From NCBI RefSeq assembly GCF_004217285.1, contig NZ_SHKS01000002.1, positions 682,001 to 746,000 on the forward strand: a DNA stretch of 64,000 bases, read 5' to 3'. Source of the DNA: Streptomyces sp. BK239. Its GTDB lineage: Bacteria; Actinomycetota; Actinomycetes; Streptomycetales; Streptomycetaceae. How positions within the stretch are numbered: position 1 is the stretch's first letter; the number at the start of each line of letters is the position of its first letter. This document shows, piece after piece, positions 8,021-18,489 of the stretch. A program made the translations under genes and the position numbers. Under the pieces are notes generated by a model. It saw only the letters and a list, made by a program, of their open reading frames with translations, did not search any database and was not told the origin of the DNA.

Positions 8021-8713
8021 GTGCAGACCATCTCCGTCCCGCCGCCGACGACGACCACGACCGACACGCTCACCGCCAGAGCCGCGGCCGCCTCACCTCC
8101 CGCGGTGGAGGCGGGCCGCGCCGACCACATGACCGCGGCCGAGTTCGACGAGGCGTTCACGGCGGTGATGCCGAGACTGCGGCGCCGGCTGCTGGCGCTG
8201 ACGGGCGACCCGCACGACGCCGACGACCTGCTCCAGGAGACGTACGTCCGGCTCTCCCACCGGGCCCGCGCCCGCACCCTGGCGCGTCAGCAGCAGCCGT
8301 ACGCCTACACCTGTGCGGCGGCGCTGAACCTGCTGCGCGACTCCTGGCGGCATCCCGCACGCCGTGAACACTGCACCGACCGGCTGCCCGAACGGGGCTG
8401 GGACGGCGGCTTCGCGACGAGGGAGGCGGAGTCGGCGGCCGCGTCCCTGCTGAGCGGGCTGTCCCCCAAGGAGGCGGCCGCGGTGATCCTCGTCGACATC
8501 GAGGGGCTGACCCACGACATGGCGGGCGAGCGGCTCGGCGCGCACCGCGGCACCGTCCAGCGCAACCGCATGCGCGGGCTCGCCAAAATGCGCGCCGCGC
8601 TCGACGCATACGAAACCGGCGCCACAACCGTCCCCATGACGAAAGCCATGAAAGCCACGAAGCCCATGAAAGCTCCGAGAGGCGCGAAAGCCACGTCGGC
8701 GGCATGCGCCTGA
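8021..8713 (+). CDS. ECF-like RNA polymerase sigma factor
   Basis: This 230-aa protein has region 2 at about 45-90 (DEAFTAVMPRLRRRLL, then DPHDADDLLQETYVRLSHRA) and region 4 at about 150-200 (LSGLSPKEAAAVILVDIEGL, ending in the helix-turn-helix around LGAHRGTVQRNRMRGL). GTG at 8021 was taken as start because GGGGGAA lies seven bases upstream. The N terminus is a Thr-rich tail. The C terminus is a basic tail in which MTKAMKATKPMKAPRGAKA repeats Lys-Ala-Met units, unusual for ECF sigma factors. It sits between the dipeptidase and the two hydrolases and could direct their transcription. No recognisable anti-sigma gene follows. Its promoter sequence is unknown. Confidence 0.8.
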   Translation: MQTISVPPPTTTTTDTLTARAAAASPPAVEAGRADHMTAAEFDEAFTAVMPRLRRRLLALTGDPHDADDLLQETYVRLSHRARARTLARQQQPYAYTCAAALNLLRDSWRHPARREHCTDRLPERGWDGGFATREAESAAASLLSGLSPKEAAAVILVDIEGLTHDMAGERLGAHRGTVQRNRMRGLAKMRAALDAYETGATTVPMTKAMKATKPMKAPRGAKATSAACA

Positions 8714-8842
8714 GGCGGACCGACCAGCCGTCTCACCCGTCCGCGGGCCTCACCATCCACCCACCTCGTCCGTTGACCCGGTGATCCGGTCGTCTTGCCG
8801 ATCACCCGCCACAGCGCCACCTGAACCAGGGGGAACCCCACC

Positions 8843-9766
8843 ATGCGCCGTGCACACCGCGCTCAGCGAACCCACCGAACCCACCGCGTCCACCGCACCG
8901 TCGCCTCCGCCGGCGGGCTGCTCCTCGCCACCGCACTGGCCTGCACCGGCACGGCGTACGCCGCCCCGGCCGGCGTGCCCGCGGCGTCCACCGCCTCCGC
9001 GGCCGCCGCCGACTGCCGTGCGCTGACCGGCGCGCCGGCCCAGGCGCAGGCGATCGTCAACGCCGCGTGCTCCCAGATCGGGGTGCCGTACTCCTGGGGC
9101 GGCGGCTCCATCCACGGGCCGACGTACGGCCAGGACTACCCGGGCGGCGGCCCCGGCGCCCACGACAGCCAGGTGAGGGGCTTCGACTGCTCGCACCTCG
9201 TGCAGTACGCCGCATGGCAGGGCGCCGGGATCAGCCTGCCCGAGGGGTCCTGGAACCAGGCCCAGTGGAGCGGCGCCACGGCACGGTTCTCGCGGGCCGA
9301 CGGCCTCGCCCCGCTGCAGCCGGGCGACCTGCTGCTGTGGGGAACGAACCCGGCGAACCTCAACAGCGTGCACCACATCGCCGTCTACCTCGGCAACGGC
9401 AAGATGGTCGAGGCACGGGAGTCCGGCACGCTGGTGATGGTCAGCGACGTGCGGATGAACGCCCAGTACGCGGGCGCCCTGCGCATCGTGGGGGCCGGCG
9501 AGCAACCGCCGGCGAACACGAAGCGGTTCATGACCTGGGGCACCGACGTGAGCCTGCGCCCGGACCCCGGCACCGCCAGGCCCCCGGTCGGCACGCTGCC
9601 CCGGCCCACCGCGGTCGACGTCCTGTGCCAGACGCACGGGGAGCTGGTCAGGGCCGAGGGATACGTCAACGACGCCTGGTCCTACCTGCCGAAGTACAAC
9701 GCCTGGATCTCGAACATCTACATCGACGACCCCGCGGCCTGGCTGCCCGGCGTCCCGAACTGCTGA
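8843..9766 (+). CDS. Secreted NlpC/P60 peptidoglycan endopeptidase with C-terminal SH3-like domain
   Basis: This 307-aa protein has a signal peptide (positively charged His/Arg-rich start, hydrophobic core 21-40, cleavage near AYA-APA). The NlpC/P60 catalytic domain spans about 65-215, with the nucleophile Cys116 in RGFDCSHLVQYA and the base His178 in VHHIAVYLGNG; a polar third residue follows downstream. Such enzymes cut stem peptides, typically D-Glu-diamino acid bonds. From 229 (FMTWGTDVSLRPDPG) to the end is the same SH3-like domain as in the small proteins, with Cys262 and the terminal Cys307. GGGGGAACCCCACC precedes the ATG. It is followed 74 bases later by an M23 enzyme with a nearly identical C-terminal domain (EGYxNDAWSY, IYIDDPAAWLPGV). 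Confidence 0.88.
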   Translation: MRRAHRAQRTHRTHRVHRTVASAGGLLLATALACTGTAYAAPAGVPAASTASAAAADCRALTGAPAQAQAIVNAACSQIGVPYSWGGGSIHGPTYGQDYPGGGPGAHDSQVRGFDCSHLVQYAAWQGAGISLPEGSWNQAQWSGATARFSRADGLAPLQPGDLLLWGTNPANLNSVHHIAVYLGNGKMVEARESGTLVMVSDVRMNAQYAGALRIVGAGEQPPANTKRFMTWGTDVSLRPDPGTARPPVGTLPRPTAVDVLCQTHGELVRAEGYVNDAWSYLPKYNAWISNIYIDDPAAWLPGVPNC

Positions 9767-9795
9767 ACCCGGCCCGCCCGGTGGCCCGTCGCCGG

Positions 9796-9824
9796 CCGAT
9801 CACCCACGTCCCGATCACCCACGT
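9796..9824 (+). repeat. 15-bp-pitch direct repeat before the M23 gene
   Basis: CCGATCACCCACGT occurs at 9796-9809 and again at 9811-9824, just upstream of the M23 gene. A similar CCGATCACCCGCC lies at about 8796-8808, upstream of the NlpC/P60 gene. The shared motif could be a regulatory element of both hydrolase genes. Confidence 0.4.
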
Positions 9825-9840
9825 ACGGAGAAGAACCGCC

Positions 9841-10626
9841 ATGCGCGTACTCACTCGCACCAACCGCACCAAGGCCGTAGGCCTGTTCGCCGCCGCGCTC
9901 GCCGCGGCCGGGCTGGTCCCGCTCACGGCGGGCGCGGCCGACGCCGCCCCGCCCGCCAGGCCCGCCGAGGCCGGCTCCTGTCCGGCCGCCGGCACCGTGA
10001 CCCAGTGGTGGCACTCCGGCCACGACGGCGTCGACATCGCCAACAACCGCGGCACGCCCATCCATTCGACCGGTTCCGGCACGGTCATCGCCTCCGGTCC
10101 CGCGAGCGGCTACGGCCAGTGGATCCGCATTCGGCACGACGACGGCACCGTCACCGAGTACGGCCACATGTACGAGCGCCTGGTCTCCGTGAACCAGCGT
10201 GTGAGCAGCGGTCAGTTGATCGCCCGGATGGGATCCGAGGGCGACTCCTCCGGCAACCACCTGCACTTCGAGGCGCACGCGTCCACGTCCAGCACCCGCG
10301 GCATGGACCCGGTGCCGTACCTGGCGGCGCGGGGTGTGAACCTGCCGTGCACCCCGGGTGGCGGCGGGGGTCAGCCGGGGACCAACTTCACCACCTGGGG
10401 CACCTCCGTGCGGGTGCGGCAGGACGCGCGGCTGAACGCGGCGGTCGTGCGCACCCTGACCGGGCCGACGCCGGTGTACGTGGAGTGCCAGAAGCACGGC
10501 GACCTGGTCAACGCCGAGGGGTACAGCAACGACGCCTGGTCCTACATCCCGGCGCTCGGCGGCTACATCACCAACATCTACATCGACGACCCGGCCGCCT
10601 GGCTGCCCGGTGTGAGGGAGTGCTGA
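9841..10626 (+). CDS. Secreted M23 (lysostaphin-type) metalloendopeptidase with C-terminal SH3-like domain
   Basis: This 261-aa protein has a signal peptide (1-36, cleavage near ADA-APP). The M23 domain carries the zinc residues His61 and Asp65 (HSGHDGVDI), His109 (EYGHMY) and the HLH triad His140/His142 (GNHLHFEAH), so it should be catalytically competent. M23 enzymes cleave peptide cross-bridges. A Gly-rich linker (173-180) leads to the SH3-like domain 183-261 with Cys216 and the terminal Cys261. This domain closely matches that of the preceding NlpC/P60 enzyme, showing that one wall-binding module has been joined to two different catalytic domains. A weak GGAGAAGAACC ribosome-binding site precedes the ATG. 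Probably co-expressed with the NlpC/P60 gene. Confidence 0.9.
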   Translation: MRVLTRTNRTKAVGLFAAALAAAGLVPLTAGAADAAPPARPAEAGSCPAAGTVTQWWHSGHDGVDIANNRGTPIHSTGSGTVIASGPASGYGQWIRIRHDDGTVTEYGHMYERLVSVNQRVSSGQLIARMGSEGDSSGNHLHFEAHASTSSTRGMDPVPYLAARGVNLPCTPGGGGGQPGTNFTTWGTSVRVRQDARLNAAVVRTLTGPTPVYVECQKHGDLVNAEGYSNDAWSYIPALGGYITNIYIDDPAAWLPGVREC

Positions 10627-10726
10627 CCGCACCCCCCGGGCACCGCACCGCGTGCCCGTGAACTGCGCGGGGGGCGTCGCGACGGTCCGTCGGGCCGGCG
10701 CGGCGCCCCCGCGCGTGGTCGCTCGT

Positions 10727-13190
<2,464 letters not shown>

Positions 13191-13276
13191 CGTCGGCCCT
13201 TCTCTGCGACGGCTCCCTCGGACTCTCCGCGCGCCTGCCCCGCGCGCCCGCCCCGGCCCCTTTCCTTCGCGCGCCT

Positions 13277-13297
13277 CAACGGTATCGCGAACCGTTG
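13277..13297. promoter_or_regulatory. Inverted repeat CAACGGT-N7-ACCGTTG, candidate PaaX operator
   Basis: Perfect 7-bp arms (13277-13283 and 13291-13297) flank ATCGCGA in the divergent region between the acyl-CoA dehydrogenase and aryl-CoA ligase genes. A PaaX regulator is encoded in the same cluster. I did not find a second copy upstream of the enoyl-CoA hydratase gene. Confidence 0.5.
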
Positions 13298-13331
13298 ACT
13301 GTCGTCACGGACACGATACGCTCGGTGGGCG

Positions 13332-13416
13332 AGCCCACCACGACGCCCACCACGGCGCTCCAGGCGCCCATCACGGCGCTTCCCGGCGCCCACCACGGCG
13401 CTCCCGGGCGCCCACC
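13332..13416 (+). repeat. Short tandem repeat, about 21-22 bp period
   Basis: CGCCCACCACGGCGCTCC-type units begin at about 13343, 13364 and 13386, with partial copies at 13332 and 13408. The array lies between the dyad and the ligase start. It may reflect replication slippage; a regulatory role is not evident. Confidence 0.6.
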
Positions 13417-13438
13417 CAAGGCAAGGGGGCGACCCGCC

Positions 13439-15123
13439 ATGAACGTCCCGCGACCCGCCGGGCATCGCTCGGCCCACGTCGACACCTTCGCGCGCGACCA
13501 CCTCCCGCCGCCCGAGCAGTGGCCCGACCTGCGCTTCGACCTGCCGGAGCTGCGCTACCCCGAACGGCTGAACTGCGCCGCCGAGCTCCTCGCCGGCCCC
13601 GACGCCGGCCGTCCCGCGTTCCGCACCCCCGCCGGGCCGGTGTGGACGTACGGCGAGCTGCGCGCCCGCGTAGACCGGCTGGCGCATGTCCTCACCGGCG
13701 CCCTCGGGGTCGTCCCCGGCAACCGGGTGCTGCTGCGCGGGCCCACCACGCCGTGGCTGGCGGCGTGCTGGCTGGCGGTGCTGAAGGCGGGCGCGATCGC
13801 GGTCACCGTGCTGGCCCGGCAGCGCCCGCACGAGCTGCGCACGATGTGCGAGATGGCCCGGGTGCGGCACGCCCTGTGCGACGTCCGGGCGGTCGAGGAC
13901 CTCGCCAAGGCGGAGATCCCCCGGCTGCGGATCACCACGTACGGCGGTGACGCCCCCGACGACCTGCTGCGCCGGCCGGCGCCGGACGTGCCGTACGGGG
14001 CCGTGGACACCGCAGCCGACGACGTGGCGCTGATCGCCTTCACCTCCGGCACCACCGGTCGCCCGAAGGGCTGTATGCACCTCCACCGGGATGTGCTCGC
14101 GGCAGCCGACACCTTTTCCAGGCATGTGCTCAGACCCCAGGCCGACGATGTGTTCGCCGGCAGCCCTCCGCTCGGTTTCACCTTCGGCCTCGGCGGGCTG
14201 CTCGTCTTCCCGCTGCGGGCCGGCGCGAGCACCCTGCTGCTCGAACAGGCGGGCCCGAAGCAGCTGTTGGGGGCGATCGCAGCCCACCGGGTGTCCGTCC
14301 TGTTCACCGCGCCGACCGCGTACCGCGCGATGCTGGCGGAACTCGACGGAGGCGACGCACCCGCCGTGCGGGGCGCCTCCCCTGCGCACGACCTGTCCTC
14401 GCTGCGGCGCTGCGTCTCGGCCGGGGAGAACCTGCCCGCCGCCACCTGGCGGGCCTGGCACGAGCGGACCGGGCTGCGGCTGATCAACGGCATCGGCGCC
14501 ACCGAGCTGCTGCACATCTTCACTCCGCCGCCGACGAGCACATCCGGCCCGGCACCACGGGCGTGCCCGTCCCCGGCTGGCAGGCGCGCGTGCAGGACGA
14601 GCGGGGCGTCCCCGTCCCCGACGGGCGGCCCGGGCTCCTCGCCGTGCGCGGCCCGGTCGGCTGCCGCTATCTGGCCGACGCCCGGCAGCGGGAGTACGTG
14701 CGGGACGGGTGGAACGTCACCGGCGACACCTACGTCCGGGAGAGCGACGGCTACTTCCGTTACGTCGCCCGTGCGGACGACATGATCGTCTCCGCCGGGT
14801 ACAACATCGCGGGCCCGGAGGTCGAGGAGGCGCTGATGCGGCACCCGGACGTCGTCGAGGCGGCCGTGATCGGGCGGCCGGACGAGGCGAGGGGGCACGT
14901 CGTCGTGGCGTTCGCGGTCCTGCGGGCCGGCGCGCGGTCGGACACCGAGGCGCTGCGGGCCTTCGTCAAGACGGAGCTGGCGCCGTACAAGTGCCCCCGC
15001 GAGATCGTTCTGCTGGACTCGCTGCCGCGCACCGCGACCGGCAAGCTCCAGCGGTTCCTCCTGCGCACAGGCTCGGAGACCGGCACCGACGCCACCGCGG
15101 ACACCCACGATGACCAGCGGTGA
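13439..15123 (+). pseudogene. Aryl-CoA ligase (2-aminobenzoate-/benzoate-CoA ligase type), disrupted by a 1-base frameshift
   Basis: The ATG at 13439 opens an AMP-dependent ligase with the phosphate-binding motif AFTSGTTGRPKG and the substrate-domain motif INGIGATELLHIF. Directly after this (about 14518-14524) the frame is lost and resumes in another phase as SAADEHIRPGTTGVPVPGW. The rest is intact, including GDTYVRESDGYFRYVARADD and the C-terminal catalytic lysine in PRTATGKLQRFLL. Reading ATCTTCA-CTCC as ATCTTCATCTCC, that is one missing T, restores a continuous protein of about 561 aa. All else looks undecayed, so this is either a very recent mutation or a sequencing error. Context (PaaX, anthraniloyl-CoA-type monooxygenase) favours 2-aminobenzoate as substrate. 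Confidence 0.85.
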
Positions 15124-15138
15124 TACCGACGACCTAAG

Positions 15139-15963
15139 ATGATCAACGTGTCCGACCAGCCTGCCCCCCGGTCTCTCATCGTCACGCTCTACGGCGCGTA
15201 CGGCCGCTTCGCGGCGGGTCCCGTGCCCGTCGCCGAGCTGATCCGGCTGCTCGCCGCGGTCGGCGTGGACTCGCCCTCCGTGCGCTCGTCGGTGTCCAGA
15301 CTGAAGCGCCGCGGGCTGCTGGTGCCGGCCCGTACGGCGCGGGGCGCGGCCGGGTACGAACTGTCCCCGGAAGCCCGGCAGATGCTCGACGACGGCGACC
15401 GGCGGATCTACGCCGCCGCGCCGCCCGAGGACGAGGGCTGGGTGCTGGCGGTGTTCTCCGTGCCGGAGTCGGAACGGCAGAAGCGGCACGTCCTGCGCTC
15501 CCGGCTGGCGGGGCTGGGCTTCGGCACGGCCGCGCCCGGCGTGTGGATCGCCCCCGCCCGGCTCTACGAGGAGACCCGGCACACGCTGGAGCGGCTGCGC
15601 CTGGAGGTCTACGTCGACTTCTTCCGCGGCGAGCACCTGGGTTTCACGCCGACCGTCGACGCCGTCGCCCGCTGGTGGGACCTGACCGCCCTCGCCGAGC
15701 GGCACGAGGCGTTCCTCGACCGGCACGCCGGTGTGCTGCGCGCCTGGGAGCAGCGTGCGGACACCCCGCCGGAGGAGGCCTACCACGACTATCTCCTCGC
15801 CCTGGACTCCTGGCGCCATCTCCCCTACGCCGACCCCGGCCTGCCCGCCCACCTGCTCCCCTCGAACTGGCCGGGCACGCGTTCGGCGGCGGTCTTCCGG
15901 GGCCTGCACGAGCGACTGCGGGACGCGGGGGCGGAGTTCGCCGCGGCGGGGCCGCCCGGGTGA
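15139..15963 (+). CDS. paaX: PaaX family transcriptional repressor
   Basis: This 274-aa protein has an N-terminal winged helix (RSLIVTLYGAYGRF, then SVRSSVSRLKRRGLLVPAR), a central domain (WVLAVFSVPESERQKRHVLR) and a C-terminal helical part (YHDYLLALDSWRHLPYADPG, PGTRSAAVFRGL), all as in PaaX. PaaX represses aerobic aromatic-CoA catabolism and is released by aryl-CoA thioesters such as phenylacetyl-CoA. The gene starts 15 bases after the ligase stop and is probably co-transcribed with it. It converges on the monooxygenase/reductase gene with 24 bases between the stops. In this cluster the inducer would be an aryl-CoA such as 2-aminobenzoyl-CoA (inference). Confidence 0.88.
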   Translation: MINVSDQPAPRSLIVTLYGAYGRFAAGPVPVAELIRLLAAVGVDSPSVRSSVSRLKRRGLLVPARTARGAAGYELSPEARQMLDDGDRRIYAAAPPEDEGWVLAVFSVPESERQKRHVLRSRLAGLGFGTAAPGVWIAPARLYEETRHTLERLRLEVYVDFFRGEHLGFTPTVDAVARWWDLTALAERHEAFLDRHAGVLRAWEQRADTPPEEAYHDYLLALDSWRHLPYADPGLPAHLLPSNWPGTRSAAVFRGLHERLRDAGAEFAAAGPPG

Positions 15964-15987
15964 CGGGCGGGCGGCCCCTCGCGTGCT

Positions 15988-18489
15988 TCAACTCCGCAGT
16001 GTGAGGCGGGGCTTCGGCGCGTCGGTACGGCCGGTGCGCGGCGGGCGACTGCCCGCGCGGTACGGCGCCGGCCACAGGACGCCGGGGCCGTCGTAGCCCT
16101 GCTCGGCGGCGGCGTGCAGCGTCCAGTGCGGGTCGTAGAGGTGGGGGCGGCCCAGGGCGCAGAGGTCGGCTCGGCCCGCGAGGATCAGCGAGTTGACGTC
16201 GTCCCAGGAGGAGATCGCGCCGACCGCGATCACCGGCAGGCCCACCGTGCTGCGGATACGCTCCGCGAAGGGCGTCTGGTACGACCGGCCGAACTCCGGT
16301 TCCTCCTCGGCGACGACCTGGCCGGTCGACACGTCGATCGCGTCGGCGCCGTGCGCGGCGAAGGCACGGGCGATCTCGACGGCGTCCTCCGCCGTGGTGC
16401 CGCCCTCGGCCCAGTCGGTGGCGGAGATCCGGACCGTCATCGGCTTCTCCTGCGGCCATACGGCCCGTACGGCGTCGAAGACCTCCAACGGGAAGCGGAG
16501 CCGCCGGGCGAGCGAGCCGCCGTAGGCGTCGGTGCGGCGGTTGGTGAGCGGGGAGAGGAAGCCGGACAGCAAGTAGCCGTGCGCGCAGTGCAGTTCGAGC
16601 AGGTCGAAGCCGGCGCGGGCGGCCCGTCCGGCCGCCGAGGTGAACTGCTCGCGCAGATCGGTGAGTTGCGCTCGGCTCAGCTCGCGGGGCAGTTGGCTTC
16701 CCGGCTTGTACGGCAGCGCGGAGGCGGCCACCAGCGGCCAGTTGCCGTCGGGCAGCGGCTCGTCCATGCCCTCCCACATCAGCCGGGTCGAGCCCTTGCG
16801 GCCACAGTGGCCCAGCTGGACGCCGATCGCGGCGCCCGGCGCCCGGGTGTGGACGAAGTCGGTGATCCGCCGCCACGCCTCCGTCTGCCTGCCGGTGTAG
16901 AGGCCGGTGCAGCCGGGGGTGATCCGGCCCTGCTCGCTGACGCACACCATCTCCGTCATCACCAGCGCGGCCCCGCCGAGGGCGCGGGCGCCGAGGTGGA
17001 CGAGGTGGAAGTCGCCGGGGAGGCCGTCGGCCGCCGAGTACATGTCCATCGGGGAGACGACGACCCGGTTGCGCAAGGTCAGGCCGCGCAGCCGGAACGG
17101 GGTGAACATCGGGGGCGTGCCGGGCGGGCAGCCGAACTCCCGCTCGACGCCGTCGGTGAAGCGGGGGTCACGCAGGCGGAGGTTTTCGTGGGTGACGCGG
17201 CGGCTGCGGGTGAGCAGGTTGAAGGCGAACCGGCGGGGCGGCTGGTCGACATGACGGGCGAGGTCCTCGAACCAGTCCAGGCTGGCGCGGGCGGCGCGCT
17301 GGGTGGAGGCGACGACGGGGCGGCGCTCGGTCTCGTAGGCCGCCAACGCCTCCGGCAGGGAGGGCTGTTCCTCCAGACACGCCGCGAGTGCGAGGGCGTC
17401 CTCCACGGCGAGCTTGGTGCCGGAGCCGATGGAGAAGTGGGCGGTGTGGGCGGCGTCGCCCAGCAGGACCGTATTGCCGTGCGACCAGCGCTCGTTGACG
17501 ACCGTGCGGAAGGTCGACCACGTCGAGTGGTTGGACCTGAGCGGCCGGCCGCCCAGTGCGTCCGCGAAGATCTTCGCGCAGCGTGCCACGGACTCCTCCT
17601 CCGCCAGCTCCCCGAAGCCGGCCGACCGCCACACCTCCTCGCGCATCTCGACGATCACGGTGGAGGCGTCGGACGCGTAGGGGTAGCCGTGCAGTTGCAT
17701 CACGCCGTGCTCGGTCTCGGCGATCTCGAAGCGGAAGGCGTCGAAGGCGAAGTCCGCGGCGAGCCAGATGTAGCGGCAGCGGTGGTTCACGATGGTCGGG
17801 CGGAAGAGGTGGGCGTGGGTGTCGCGGGTGGTGCTGTGGACTCCGTCGGCGGCGATGACGAGGTCGTGCGTCTCGGCGAGGCGCTCCGCCGGTGGGGCGG
17901 GGGTGTTGAAGCGGAGGTCCACTCCGAGGGTGTGGCAGCGGGCGTGCAGGATCTGGAGGAGCTTTTTTCGGCCGAGGGCCGCGAAGCCGTGGCCTCCGGC
18001 GGTTTGGCGGGTGCCCCGGTGGACGATGTGGATGTCGTCCCAGCGGGTGAACTCCCGTTCCAGGGCTGCGTGGACGACCGGGTCCGCGTTCTCTATGCCG
18101 CCGAGGGTCTCGTCGGAGAGGACGACGCCGAAGCCGAAGGTGTCGTCGGGGGCGTTGCGCTCCCAGAGGGTCACCTCGCGGTGGGCGTTCAGGTTCTTCA
18201 GCAGGGCTGCGGCGTAGAGGCCGGCGGGGCCGCCTCCGATGACTGCTATGCGGTGGGGGTGGGTGGGGGTGGGGTTGTGGGGTGGGTGCGGGTGCGTCCA
18301 CGTGGGCGGGTGCGGGTGCGTCGGGGCTTGTCGCGCAGTTCGCCGCGCCCCTGAGGTGGGGGTCCTCACGTCGGGATTCTGAGGTACCGGCTGGGCACCT
18401 GAGGTCGGCGGGTGCGGGTTTGTCGGGGCTTGTCGCGCAGTTTCCCGCGCCCCTGAGGTGGGTTGCCTCGCGTCGGGATTCGCTCGCAT
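15988..18489 (-). CDS. Bifunctional aryl-CoA monooxygenase / Old-Yellow-Enzyme reductase (anthraniloyl-CoA or salicylyl-CoA 5-hydroxylase type)
   Basis: This 833-aa protein has, from residue 80, a salicylate-hydroxylase-like flavoprotein monooxygenase: FAD motif GGGPAG at 85-90, VIAADGVHST, and GNTVLLGDAAHTAHFSIGSG. From about residue 460 (MFTPFRLRGLTLRNRVVVSP) an Old-Yellow-Enzyme FMN barrel follows, with QLGHCGRKGS and ELHCAHGYLLSGFLSP. This pairing is the architecture of 2-aminobenzoyl-CoA monooxygenase/reductase and of proteins annotated salicylyl-CoA 5-hydroxylase. The start ATG overlaps the enoyl-CoA hydratase stop (TGATG). Residues 1-80 are a Pro/Thr/His-rich leader encoded by two in-frame copies of a dispersed intergenic repeat, and no later ATG or GTG precedes the FAD motif except the GTG at Val41. 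Confidence 0.82.
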   Translation of the reverse strand: MRANPDARQPTSGARETARQAPTNPHPPTSGAQPVPQNPDVRTPTSGARRTARQAPTHPHPPTWTHPHPPHNPTPTHPHRIAVIGGGPAGLYAAALLKNLNAHREVTLWERNAPDDTFGFGVVLSDETLGGIENADPVVHAALEREFTRWDDIHIVHRGTRQTAGGHGFAALGRKKLLQILHARCHTLGVDLRFNTPAPPAERLAETHDLVIAADGVHSTTRDTHAHLFRPTIVNHRCRYIWLAADFAFDAFRFEIAETEHGVMQLHGYPYASDASTVIVEMREEVWRSAGFGELAEEESVARCAKIFADALGGRPLRSNHSTWSTFRTVVNERWSHGNTVLLGDAAHTAHFSIGSGTKLAVEDALALAACLEEQPSLPEALAAYETERRPVVASTQRAARASLDWFEDLARHVDQPPRRFAFNLLTRSRRVTHENLRLRDPRFTDGVEREFGCPPGTPPMFTPFRLRGLTLRNRVVVSPMDMYSAADGLPGDFHLVHLGARALGGAALVMTEMVCVSEQGRITPGCTGLYTGRQTEAWRRITDFVHTRAPGAAIGVQLGHCGRKGSTRLMWEGMDEPLPDGNWPLVAASALPYKPGSQLPRELSRAQLTDLREQFTSAAGRAARAGFDLLELHCAHGYLLSGFLSPLTNRRTDAYGGSLARRLRFPLEVFDAVRAVWPQEKPMTVRISATDWAEGGTTAEDAVEIARAFAAHGADAIDVSTGQVVAEEEPEFGRSYQTPFAERIRSTVGLPVIAVGAISSWDDVNSLILAGRADLCALGRPHLYDPHWTLHAAAEQGYDGPGVLWPAPYRAGSRPPRTGRTDAPKPRLTLRS
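18320..18464. repeat. Two copies of a dispersed Streptomyces-type intergenic repeat, 102 bp apart
   Basis: GTCGGGGCTTGTCGCGCAGTT begins at 18320 and again at 18422, each followed by a CCGCGCCCCTGAGGTGGG-type segment and by CGTCGGGATTC. This GC-rich element with a partial dyad resembles one common between streptomycete genes. The 102-bp spacing equals 34 codons, so both copies are read in the same frame at the start of the monooxygenase gene. Confidence 0.75.
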
